Of a stretch of DNA of 42,450 nt, positions 17,580 through 25,901 are shown one piece after another. The notes under the pieces are model-generated. The model did not search any database. It saw only the letters and a list, made by a program, of their open reading frames with translations, and was not told where the DNA came from. Made by a program: the position numbers and the translations under genes. The DNA is from Prosthecobacter debontii (GTDB lineage Bacteria > Verrucomicrobiota > Verrucomicrobiia > Verrucomicrobiales > Verrucomicrobiaceae): assembly GCA_945869695.1 (NCBI GenBank), contig CAMBPV010000016.1, forward strand, positions 1 to 42,450. Direction: 5' to 3'. The first letter of the stretch is position 1; the number at the start of each line of letters is the position of its first letter.

Positions 17580-18218
17580 CTATTGTGGAGTGATCTGGAT
17601 ATTGCGGAACCAGGTTTCATCCTGATGATCCGTGAGCATGATCCGGCCCTTTCCCGGGGCGAAACCCACTTTGGATTTGAATTTGCTCTTCGCGATCCGC
17701 TCTTTCCATTCATCGGAAGTGGTGTCCGCTGCTGAAACCAATTGACCGTTCAGCCAGTGTTCGATCTTTCCACCGTTGACCCAGATTTTGCTATGGTTCC
17801 ATTCCCCGACAGGCTTGAGCGGTTTGTCCGCGATTGGCTCTTTGATATCGTAGATGCTGCCAGTGGTATGTGAGCCCCCCTTCATTCCATCGGGATGTTT
17901 GAGGTCATCGATCATTTGGTATTCGATGCCTAGCCACTCCTTCTTTTCGCCGATGGGTGTGACCCAGTACTTGATGCCGTTGTTTCCACCCGACTCCAGC
18001 TTCCATTCCCACTGGAGTTCAAAGTTTTCGTATTCGTTTTTGGTGATGATGTTGCCACCCGCTCCGCCGTTGAGGTGAATCACACCATCGGCATCAGTGA
18101 CCCAGCCGCCCTTGGCTGGCTGGCCCTTCAGATCCGTGAAGTCAGCGAGAGTGAGCTTCGTGGGCTCTGCTGCGAGGAGTGAACCTGCGAGACTGAGAAA
18201 AAATAGAATGCGTTTCAT
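17580..18218 (-). CDS. Secreted DUF1080 protein (3-keto-glycoside hydrolase type)
   Basis: This is a 212-residue protein with a cleavable signal peptide (MKRILFFLSLAGSLLAAEP). The rest is a concanavalin-like beta-sandwich of the DUF1080 type: KGGWVTDADGVIHLNGGAGG, NFELQWEWKLESGGNNGIKY, WLGIEYQMIDDLKHPDG, TGSIYDI, GEWNHSKIWVNGGKIEHWLN and RIMLTDHQDETWFRNIQI. Several DUF1080 proteins hydrolyse 3-keto-disaccharides made by secreted Gfo/Idh/MocA-type 3-dehydrogenases. Two Tat-exported members of that dehydrogenase family lie elsewhere in this window (25902-27323, 40787-42169). Its start overlaps the end of the methyltransferase gene by 4 bp. Confidence 0.92.
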   Translation of the reverse strand: MKRILFFLSLAGSLLAAEPTKLTLADFTDLKGQPAKGGWVTDADGVIHLNGGAGGNIITKNEYENFELQWEWKLESGGNNGIKYWVTPIGEKKEWLGIEYQMIDDLKHPDGMKGGSHTTGSIYDIKEPIADKPLKPVGEWNHSKIWVNGGKIEHWLNGQLVSAADTTSDEWKERIAKSKFKSKVGFAPGKGRIMLTDHQDETWFRNIQITPQ

Positions 18219-18952
18219 GGGGCGGTTGGTTTTGAAGTGGGTTGATCTTCTTTGACTGAGAAAAACATCATGTGCTGCCAGGGCAGTTCGTCAAACTCAC
18301 GTGCGAGTTGGTAGCCATTTGCATTTAACTCTTTGGTGATCTGGGCCTTTGTCATTTTGTGCTCGGGCTTGATCGGGACGGAGTCGTCTTCTGCACGAAA
18401 CTCAACAAGGACCAGTTGACCGCCGGGCCTGAGAGCCTTCCTCATGCCGGCAAGCATCTCGATGGGATGGGAGAACTCGTGGTAAACATCCACGAGAAGG
18501 ATCAAATCGCAGGTGTTGGGCTCGAGTTTTGGATCGTGGTAGAGTCCGACAACCGGTTTGATGTTGGTGATTTTTTTTTCCGCGATGCGCTGTTTCAGCA
18601 TCTCGATCATTTCGGGTTGCACATCGACTGCATAAACGACGCCGGTCTCTCCCACGGCCTCGCCCATGGGCAGGGTGTGATAACCGTTTCCTGCGCCCAT
18701 GTCGCATACCTTCATCCCGAGCTTGAGCCTGAGCTCCTCTCGCATTCGAAGAGTCGCCTCTTCCCGATCCCTCTTGTGACGGACCAGCCAAGCGGCACCC
18801 GACCAATGCATCGTCTGTGCGATCTCGCGGCCCAAGTATTGGGTGAGCGCAGGTGGAGTGGGCGCTTTTTCCTGGGCACCACTCCAGACCAGCATCAACT
18901 CCAGTGCGAGGAAAGTGAGCATGAGCTGAGTGCGGTAAGATGGGAAAAGCAT
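18215..18952 (-). CDS. Class I SAM-dependent methyltransferase with apparent signal sequence
   Basis: With the start at ATG 18952 the protein has 245 residues; an ATG at 19015 would add 21 residues. The first 30 residues (LFPSYRTQLMLTFLALELML, then VWSGAQEKAP) look like a signal peptide or membrane anchor. The methyltransferase core follows: VCDMGAGNGYHTLPMGEAVG (motif I), VVYAVDVQPEMIEML (acidic residue for SAM ribose), LILLVDVYHEFSHP (motif IV region) and ALRPGGQLVLVEFR. It resembles COG4798-type predicted methyltransferases. SAM is not normally available in the periplasm, so either the N-terminus only tethers the enzyme or the call of export is wrong. It is coupled to the secreted DUF1080 gene by a 4-bp overlap. 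Confidence 0.88.
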   Translation of the reverse strand: MLFPSYRTQLMLTFLALELMLVWSGAQEKAPTPPALTQYLGREIAQTMHWSGAAWLVRHKRDREEATLRMREELRLKLGMKVCDMGAGNGYHTLPMGEAVGETGVVYAVDVQPEMIEMLKQRIAEKKITNIKPVVGLYHDPKLEPNTCDLILLVDVYHEFSHPIEMLAGMRKALRPGGQLVLVEFRAEDDSVPIKPEHKMTKAQITKELNANGYQLAREFDELPWQHMMFFSVKEDQPTSKPTAP

Positions 18953-19144
18953 GTAAGCGGAAGAAACGCTGGATAGTCTCAGCCTCTGGCAGGGATTCAA
19001 GGCGAATCCAAGCAATCAGGGACTTCCCTGATGGGGATCGAGTCGGGCGCTTAGGCGTAAACGACGAGGGGATCAGGAAAGAATAGTTTCCAATTAACAT
19101 AAATAATATAATTTACAGAGTTTAACTTTGCCTCCTCCTTTCGC

Positions 19145-21436
19145 ATGAATACCCCCACACTCGGTGTAGCCAATGACCATACCCTGAAATGGCCTGATCG
19201 ATCAACGCTCCGGTGGAATCGTGGGCTGATGGGCATGACACTCGCGGCGTTGGTGATCTTTTCTTTGCCGTTTCTCTATCTCTCACTGCTTGTCGGAGCG
19301 GGGCTTTTCCTTGTCATTCAAGGCGACATTGGAATTGAAGATTACATGCTTGGAAACGGACCGACTTGGGTCGCCATCGTAAGATTGGTGGCGGTGTGCC
19401 TTGGGGCGGGATGGTGGATCTTGTTGTTCAAACCTTTGCTGGCTCGGAAGCCTAAAAAACCGGCATCTCAACTCGTGAAAAAAGTGGGGCAGGGGGATCT
19501 TTTTGAGGTGATCTCGACCATCTGTGAGCTCACTGGGGCCCCATTCCCGGCCGAAGTCCGGGTGAACTGCGATAGGGCAGTGAAGGTCTTTTTGTCGCAA
19601 GGTCTCTGGAGCGTGCTGACGCAAAAAACCACGCTAACGATCGGGTTGCCGCTTGTCGTCGCTGGATCAGCGACTGAGTTTGTGGGCGCATTGGCAAATG
19701 AGATGGGCCGCTACCCTCGCGGCCTCTAGGGTCGGCTGTCGCATTTGGTGCAAATCGTGAACCAATGGTTGAGTTGGGTGGCACTGAATCTCGATTCTTG
19801 GGAAACCGCTCTGGCATCCGCCGGGGCCGTCAAAACCAAAGACCTATCGATTCTCGTCAAGATCTGGCGTGGTTTTGTTTGGGTTTCTTAGCGGCGGATC
19901 TGGATTGTGATGTGGGTCGCGCGGTTCGCTAGCATCCGGCCCGTTCGGTGATCCATTTTGAATGGTGACCGATGTGAGGCCTTGATTGTTGGCTCCGCAG
20001 TCACCATCCAGTCTCTCCAAAAAATCTCCCACTTCAGATCGGCTTGGGGGCAGGCCATTCAGAGTGTGCCGCAGGGTTTGACCTCGGGTCGGCTGCCCGA
20101 CAATTTCCCCCAATCCGTGGCGCGTCTGGCCGCTTCGTCGGAGGCGACTTCGAGTTCGATTCGCGAATGGGAGATCGGCTCTCTTTTTGTCCCGAGCGCG
20201 TCGGTGTGGGGTAAGGTTTTGTCAAAATTGAATCTGCCTCCTTTTTTTGAAAAAGCGGGTAGTGGGGGCGCTCTCTTTTCAGATGCAATGGAGTTCTGTC
20301 GGCAGGCCACGCAGTCGCACTTCCAGCAGGACCTGAATTTGAGCATCAATCAGTTCTGGCGCGTCGCGGCTGATAAATCCGTGAATCAAAAGCAAAAACA
20401 TGGGGCGATGGCTCCCGTGACTCTTTACTTCAATGGGTTGCTACACCCCTTGAGGTCGCTTTCTGGAGAGGAGGGAGGAAATGTCTCGAGTCCAGCGCCG
20501 GCGGGTGGACTTGATGCTTATCGACATGCCATCTCGGATGGCCTCGTTTGGATGAAAAATCGGGGTGATCAGATTCAGGTGAATTTGAAGGAATGGCAAA
20601 TGTCATGGCAACGTGTGAGGGACCTGGAAATGGCGCACGCGTTCGCGCTGTTGGGGCTGCCAGCGGATAGTCACCAATACGGGGTGGTTCGACATGAGGC
20701 AGGCCTTTATCGCGAAGAGATCAAAAGGCAGGAACGGATTTGCGAATGCTCGGCGGACCCGCTTCTCGTCGATGAGGCGAGGCTGGAGTCCAGAGTTGCA
20801 ACTGCTTTGGGGCTGCTGGGGGAGACGCCCGCCAACAAGCTGCCTGAAGGACTGGCGATCTGGGGGGAATCATTGCCTGCACTAGCAGACCTTTATCAGA
20901 TATTGGGAGGGAAGATGGCAGCGATGCGTGGTTTGGTGACGGTAGCGGGTGCCTATGACTCTCTCGGAACTCGCTTCGGTGTCTGCGATACAGAAAGCGG
21001 CCCCATCGTGGCGGTTAGGTTTCTTTTGCCGAGGCTGATGCATCACACTCAGGAGGTGGTGAGGCGACTTGACGAAGTGCCATGTCCCAACACAGTCGCG
21101 AGCGGAAGTTCCCATATTGCGCAGCCCTTGCTCGGAAATCTGACTGCCGAGAGGATGGTCCTTGTTACTGGGGATTGGACGCGATGCAATTCGGCGGCCA
21201 TCGGAGTTCAAGAAGCATCGCTCGTTTCGGAGATTGTGGCACCCCTGATGGATCGATTCATGGCGCTCCATCACCAGACTTTCGCTGCACTCACTTCCGC
21301 TTTCGAGTTGGCAGAATTGCACCTGGTCGAGGCCTACTCAGAGGAATGCGCGATCGAAGATTTGGCCTCAGTTCCTCTGAATCGGCAGCCCAGTGGAAGA
21401 CTTGTTCATTCGATGGCCGAATGGACGATGAGTTAA
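19145..21436 (+). pseudogene. Decayed M48-type membrane metallopeptidase with three in-frame stops
   Basis: A single reading frame of 764 codons is interrupted by TAG at 19727, TAG at 19889 and TGA at 19949. The N-terminal part has two membrane segments (LAALVIFSLPFLYLSLLVGA; WVAIVRLVAVCLGAGWWILL), then TICELTGAPFPAEVRVNCD and TIGLPLVVAGSATEFVGALA, the lead-in to the M48 zinc site. Where HExxH is expected the frame reads NEMGR. Past the first stop it continues GRLSHLVQIVNQWLSW, and past the third it reads SILNGDRCEALIVGS where functional relatives have a 'MEyDADRYEA..GS' zinc-ligand region. Both zinc-ligand regions are lost. The last 492 codons remain open and could be made from an internal start near 19958. 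Either an old pseudogene or two non-catalytic fragments; I favour pseudogene. Confidence 0.8.
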
Positions 21437-21523
21437 CGGTGGGAGCGAACCAGCAGTTGAGAATTCTCAGGCAACGGGCATGGTGGACCTGCCTCCAGTG
21501 TGATCGCAGGAGATTCCTCATTC

Positions 21524-21880
21524 ATGAAAAACGCAGGGACCAAGACTCCGACCAAGCCGCGAACATCGCCACCGAAGATTGCGCCTGTGCAGCCGCAGCA
21601 GTTGCCGGATCAGGAGCCTCCTTATCATGTGATTCTTTATGACGATGATGAGCATACTTATGAGTACGTGATCGAGATGCTCCAGGGCATTTTCGGGTAT
21701 CCGCTGGAGAAGGGTTTCCAGCTTGCGAAGGAGGTGGATCAATCAGGCCGTGTCATCGTGGCGACTGTGCACAAAGAACTGGCGGAGCTCAGGCAGGAAC
21801 AGATTCAAGATTTTGGACCTGACCCGCGACTTCCGAAGTGCAAGGGCTCCATGTCCGCCTCTATCGAGCCTGCGGAGTGA
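21524..21880 (+). CDS. clpS: ClpS, ClpA/ClpC adaptor
   Basis: This is a 118-residue adaptor that delivers N-end-rule substrates to the ClpA/ClpC unfoldase. After a Pro/Lys-rich N-terminal extension of about 30 residues comes the ClpS fold: YHVILYDDDEHTYEYVIEML (the DD..T peptide-pocket motif), GIFGYPLEKGFQLAKEVDQS, GRVIVATVHKELAELR. ATG 21524 is preferred over an upstream start at 21500 because AGGAG at 21508-21512 lies 11 nt before it, one of the few clear Shine-Dalgarno sequences here. It follows the decayed peptidase gene by about 90 bp and converges with mutL. No clpA or clpC is adjacent. Confidence 0.92.
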   Translation: MKNAGTKTPTKPRTSPPKIAPVQPQQLPDQEPPYHVILYDDDEHTYEYVIEMLQGIFGYPLEKGFQLAKEVDQSGRVIVATVHKELAELRQEQIQDFGPDPRLPKCKGSMSASIEPAE

Positions 21881-21886
21881 GGGAAA

Positions 21887-23776
21887 TCAGGGCGCTCGAC
21901 GGCCAAATTTTTTCTCCAACTCAGCGTATGAGATCTGGATGAGGGTAGGCCTCCCATGAGGGCAGCAGTAAGGCATTTCGCAAGTGAACATGTCCACGAG
22001 CAGGGCGCGCAGTTCAGGCATCGAAAGGACATCATTCGCTTTCACCGCATGGCGGCACGCGGTGGATGCGATCATGTCTTCACCCAAGCGCAGGGATGAA
22101 GATTTGGCACTCAAGGCCGACAGCTCCTCGATGACCTGATTCAACCAATCGAGTGGGTCATCTGTTTTCAAAAAAGTAGGCAGGGCATCGACCTTAAAGA
22201 CGTTTGGCCCGAAGGGTTGAGCCTCGATTCCGAGTCTGGATAGAGGCTCAAGATTCCGCTGAAGAAGGTCTGCCTCCCTCGGGGTCACCTGGAGCGTCAG
22301 CGGGATGAGAAGTCTTTGAGATGGTACACCGTCTTGTTCCAGGCTGGCTCTCAAACGCTCGAACATCACCCGCTCATGTGCCGCGTGTTGATCCATGAGC
22401 ACAAGTCCATCTTCGCCTTCCATCAGAACATAAAGCGTATTGAGCACTCCGATGATGCGAAAATTATCGGCCTTATTTTTCGGCGTTTCGACAGGCTGAG
22501 GCGGACTGAGTGGGGTGGGAAAGTCTTTACTTTCTGGTTGTGAAACGGGGGGATGGATCGGACTCGGCAGAGTGCTTTGACGAGCAGGCGCGTGAAGCGG
22601 TTCAGTGGACTTTTCGTCCGCCCAATCGTGGCGCAGCGCTCTCTGCTCGTGGGCAGGGATCGGGAGCAGAGTTTGGGCGTGATCAGGCGGTCGCGAGTAG
22701 CGCGGCGGTGTGACTGTCACGGGGAGCGGTAGAGAAAAGGCGGGAGATGGACTCGCCGCCGTCCTGTGGCCCTCGGGTATGCGAGTTGAGCGAGTGAGCG
22801 CTTGATTGACGGCAAGCGCCACCGCTTCGCGCACGGCGTTTCCATCGTGAAAACGAGCCTCCTTCTTCGCAGGATGAACATTGATATCGAAGGCATGGGG
22901 ATCCATCTCAATGAACAGGAAAGTCACCGGATACTGGCCCTTCATGAGTGCGGTGTGGTAGCCCTCACGCAGACCGTAGTGGATGGAGGGGCTCTCAATG
23001 GGCCGACCATTCAAAAAGGTGATCTGAGTTTGCTTTCCCGTTCGACTTTGCCCCGGACCTCCGATGAATCCGTGAACGGTTATGCCCCTTCTTTCCTCAC
23101 GTTCGACAGGGATGAGTCGATCGCCGAGTTCATCTCCGACGAGACCTCGAATGCGTTCGAGAACATTCGTTGCGGCCGGCAAGTGATACATCACCTGACC
23201 TTCTCGTGTCAGGGTGAAAGCAGTCTGTGAATTGGCGATTGCGTGCAGTCTAAACTGTTGCTCGACATGGGCATACTCGGTGGTCTCAGCACGGAGAAAC
23301 TTTCGACGCGCCGGCACATTGAAGAATAGAGAGCGAACTTCGATCACCGTGCCAATGGCTCCCCCGTAGTCCCGCACATCCGAGATTTTACCACCATTGA
23401 TTTCAATCTCAGTGCCGGAGAGCGCTGCCGCCTGACGAGTGGCGAGTCGGAAGCGAGACACGCTTGCGATACTCGGTAGTGCTTCACCTCGGAATCCAAA
23501 GGTGCTGATGGCTGCTAAGTCCTCTTTGGTTCGAATCTTGCTTGTAGCGTGCCTCTCCAAACACAGCATGGCGTCCTCTCGGTCCATTCCTGTTCCGTTG
23601 TCGACGATCTTGATCAGGGCCGTCCCACCCCGCTGAACATGGACCTCCACATGAGTGGCTCCCGCATCCAGACTATTCTCGACCAACTCCCTCACCACAG
23701 CGGCAGGGCGCTCCACAACTTCCCCTGCTGCCACTTGGCTCGCGAGTGCGTCGGGAAGGATTCGAATTTTTGCCAT
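21887..23776 (-). CDS. mutL: DNA mismatch repair protein MutL
   Basis: This is a 629-residue protein of usual length. The GHKL ATPase domain is complete: IAAGEVV-type motif (SQVAAGEVVERPAAVVREL), ENSLDAGAT, DNGTGM and STFGFRGEALPSIASV. The C-terminal domain has the endonuclease motif MDQHAAHERVMFERL (near residue 460), plus ACRHAVKAND and YCCPHGRPT. It is therefore the nicking type of MutL, found where there is no MutH. It couples mismatch recognition by MutS to strand incision. A Pro-rich linker of about 110 residues separates the domains. It converges with clpS (6 bp between stops). Confidence 0.97.
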   Translation of the reverse strand: MAKIRILPDALASQVAAGEVVERPAAVVRELVENSLDAGATHVEVHVQRGGTALIKIVDNGTGMDREDAMLCLERHATSKIRTKEDLAAISTFGFRGEALPSIASVSRFRLATRQAAALSGTEIEINGGKISDVRDYGGAIGTVIEVRSLFFNVPARRKFLRAETTEYAHVEQQFRLHAIANSQTAFTLTREGQVMYHLPAATNVLERIRGLVGDELGDRLIPVEREERRGITVHGFIGGPGQSRTGKQTQITFLNGRPIESPSIHYGLREGYHTALMKGQYPVTFLFIEMDPHAFDINVHPAKKEARFHDGNAVREAVALAVNQALTRSTRIPEGHRTAASPSPAFSLPLPVTVTPPRYSRPPDHAQTLLPIPAHEQRALRHDWADEKSTEPLHAPARQSTLPSPIHPPVSQPESKDFPTPLSPPQPVETPKNKADNFRIIGVLNTLYVLMEGEDGLVLMDQHAAHERVMFERLRASLEQDGVPSQRLLIPLTLQVTPREADLLQRNLEPLSRLGIEAQPFGPNVFKVDALPTFLKTDDPLDWLNQVIEELSALSAKSSSLRLGEDMIASTACRHAVKANDVLSMPELRALLVDMFTCEMPYCCPHGRPTLIQISYAELEKKFGRRAP

Positions 23777-23911
23777 GTTGAGACGTTAGAGCTAGCTGCG
23801 GCGAATCGCTATCGAATCGTTTCATTTGCTCTTCACCCCTCGAAGACTGCTTCCTTGCGGCGTTTGCGCCGGTAGATTAAGATCAGCTTTAAGTTTCGAT
23901 CCATTTTTCTC

Positions 23912-24265
23912 ATGATCACGCTCACTAACAGTGCTATTTCTCATCTCACACAACTCCTTTTGCAGCAATCTGCGGCGGAAGGTTCCGGGCTTCGTTTGAG
24001 GGTAGAAAAAGGCGGTTGCGCCGGTATGCAATACACCATGGAAGTGGACCAACCCGAGTCGGAGGATCAAGTTTTTGAATCGGGTGGTGTCGCGATCATC
24101 GTGGATGAAGCTAGTTTGGTCTATTTGACGGGCTGCCGGGTGGACTATGTGGATTCACTAAATGATTCTGGATTCAAGATTGAAAATCCAAATGCAACGC
24201 GTAATTGTGGCTGTGGAACATCGTTCGAACCGCGTGGAACGAACGAGCCAGCCTTGGCACCTTAG
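23912..24265 (+). CDS. A-type iron-sulfur cluster assembly protein (IscA/ErpA-like)
   Basis: This is a 117-residue HesB/IscA family protein. The three conserved cysteines are present: C36 in EKGGCAGMQY, and C99/C101 in NCGCGTSF. The preceding region LTNSAISHLTQLLLQQ and the core VYLTGCRVDYVDSLNDSGFKIENPNA match the family. Such proteins hold and deliver [2Fe-2S] or [4Fe-4S] clusters to apo-enzymes. It is divergent from mutL and not next to isc or suf genes, so it may be the stand-alone carrier of the ErpA or SufA kind. The exact subtype cannot be set from sequence by eye. Confidence 0.93.
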   Translation: MITLTNSAISHLTQLLLQQSAAEGSGLRLRVEKGGCAGMQYTMEVDQPESEDQVFESGGVAIIVDEASLVYLTGCRVDYVDSLNDSGFKIENPNATRNCGCGTSFEPRGTNEPALAP

Positions 24266-24384
24266 TTGGATTGTTCAAAGATTTGTTCACAACTATTTCT
24301 TTTACAGATTACTGCAATGAGGTGAATGACTGAATCGCACAGCTTTGCACCTCACTTATTCAAAATTTTCTACCTTTCTCTCCC

Positions 24385-25170
24385 ATGCAAATTCAATTCC
24401 TCGATGACGGAACGGAGTACCGCTCTTACGGCGGTGGAAGTTTTTCCAAAAAACAACAGAGCTCGGGTCTTTTTTGGTGGACGATTCTGATCACTCTACT
24501 GATGGGTGCAGCTACTTTTTGCTGGTTTTTTTCAATCGTATTATTTGCTCAGCCCGAAAAGCCTTTTCACTACAGAATCCTGGCCAAAGTGAAAAAATTA
24601 GAGCCGCTGAGGAAGTTTAGTCCGCTATCGGTCCCTCAGGGGAAATTCCTTGGACCAAGGGAGGTGCTGGCTCAGTATTACAGCCACACACCCGAGTATC
24701 TGTCCCTTGAGAATGACCTGCTGAAGCGTGCTTACATCAAAAACTACAAGGACCAGACCCCGCGGTACGTGAGAGGGGAGTTCACGATCATCGCAGCGCG
24801 TGAGCTGAAGGAGACCGATGTTTTTTCAGAGGGCTGGGTCGCTCGTGCACGAGCCAATGAAATCGAAGATGTCGATATTGAGATCATTTTCCCGGGAGTC
24901 AAGGCGGCGCCTGTCGGATACGTGACGGGGGATAAGATCAAGCTTGATCAAACCACGACCTTCGCGAGCACTGTGCATGTTCAGAAGCTGCCGGGTGATC
25001 GAATCTGTGTCACGGTTCTTCCTCTGGCCTACGAAGGCTTTGAAGTTGCCAAGGTGGGAGCAGTAAAAATGGACGTGCCCAAAACACTGAACATGGATGC
25101 GCCGTGGCCAGTAGCTCGCGATTTGGACGAGGTGCAGGGACAAGAAGTGGCTTCGAAAGTCGAACCTTAG
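24385..25170 (+). CDS. Single-pass membrane protein of unknown function
   Basis: This is a 261-residue protein not matched to a named family. A short cytoplasmic N-terminus with a Gly/Ser patch (YRSYGGGSFSKKQQSS) leads to one membrane helix (residues about 28-54, FWWTILITLLMGAATFCWFF). Beyond it lies a soluble domain of about 200 residues with alternating beta-type sequence, e.g. YVRGEFTIIAARELKETDVF, VDIEIIFPGVKAAPVGYVTG and DRICVTVLPLAYEGFEV. It is probably anchored with the domain in the periplasm. It stands alone, about 120 bp after the A-type Fe-S gene, and converges with the YidB-like gene. Likely a lineage-specific conserved gene, as its codon pattern and length are regular. Confidence 0.75.
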   Translation: MQIQFLDDGTEYRSYGGGSFSKKQQSSGLFWWTILITLLMGAATFCWFFSIVLFAQPEKPFHYRILAKVKKLEPLRKFSPLSVPQGKFLGPREVLAQYYSHTPEYLSLENDLLKRAYIKNYKDQTPRYVRGEFTIIAARELKETDVFSEGWVARARANEIEDVDIEIIFPGVKAAPVGYVTGDKIKLDQTTTFASTVHVQKLPGDRICVTVLPLAYEGFEVAKVGAVKMDVPKTLNMDAPWPVARDLDEVQGQEVASKVEP

Positions 25171-25201
25171 GTTTGAGTCCCGAGCATGTTTTGATCCGAA
25201 C

Positions 25202-25233
25202 AAAAAAAGGGCGGCTGAATTTCTTCAGCCGCC
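25202..25233 (-). terminator. Rho-independent terminator of the YidB-like gene
   Basis: A perfect 10-bp GC-rich stem (GGCGGCTGAA / TTCAGCCGCC, 25210-25219 and 25224-25233) with loop TTTC is followed, when read on the minus strand, by a run of seven T (25208-25202). It lies 24 bp past the stop of the YidB-like gene. On the plus strand there is no T tract, so it acts mainly for the minus-strand gene. Confidence 0.88.
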
Positions 25234-25256
25234 GTTGGCGTGAGAATTAGGAACGG

Positions 25257-25730
25257 TTAGGCTTGCTTCGATCCGCCCATGAGTCCGCCGAGCAGCCCTC
25301 CCAGCCCTCCCTCGCCTCCTTGAGATTTCAGGACTGACGCCAAAATGGAGCTCATATCCAAACCTGCGGTGCTTGTGGCGCCTTGCTCGATTTGGCCTTT
25401 GGGTGTGAGATGATCAATGATCATTGGAAGAAACTGCGTCAGCAAAGGCAATACCTGCTGTGTATTGAAGCCAAGTTTTTCAGCCACGCCTTGAATGGCA
25501 TCTGCACCGAGTAATTGCTCCACCTGGCCAGATTCAACCGGTTCATTTTGGCCCGTGCCGATCCAGGATGAAACCTGTTTGTCCAAACCAAGATCCTTGG
25601 CTTTTCCCAGGAGGCCCTCGAGGCCGCCAACTTGGTTCAAGATGCCGCCCAGTGCATCCGTTGCCGCTTCCTGCTGGCCACCCATAGCGGAGCCGAGCAC
25701 CTGTTTTGCAATCGAGTCGAATAGTCCCAT
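25257..25730 (-). CDS. YidB-like (DUF937) protein
   Basis: This is a 157-residue protein. The N-terminus (MGLFDSIAKQVLGSAMGG) and the region QVSSWIGTGQNEPVESGQVE...LLGADAIQGVAEKLGF followed by LPLLTQFLPMIIDHLTPKG are the YidB/DUF937 pattern. The C-terminus is Gly-rich (GEGGLGGLLGGLMGGSKQA). There is no signal peptide. The family's function is poorly defined. Here the gene is monocistronic, with its own terminator at 25202-25233. Confidence 0.9.
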   Translation of the reverse strand: MGLFDSIAKQVLGSAMGGQQEAATDALGGILNQVGGLEGLLGKAKDLGLDKQVSSWIGTGQNEPVESGQVEQLLGADAIQGVAEKLGFNTQQVLPLLTQFLPMIIDHLTPKGQIEQGATSTAGLDMSSILASVLKSQGGEGGLGGLLGGLMGGSKQA

Positions 25731-25901
25731 AAGACGGCAATGATGGCAGTTTGGTGAGAGGATGTAAAGGGCAAACCTGTGTCCAGTTTAAGTTCGGTCG
25801 GACAAGTGAATGAGAGTGAAATCAGGAAAGCTCAAAATTGATGTTGAGGCTCTGGAGAGTTCTCTGGTATGGTGTGCCCTCTTTTGCCTCATCCCTTTTT
25901 T

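Noticed and set aside
25210-25233. Hairpin as a two-way terminator for the plus-strand gene ending at 25170 too.
   Set aside because: No T tract follows it on the plus strand; it may slow transcription there but cannot be claimed as a terminator.
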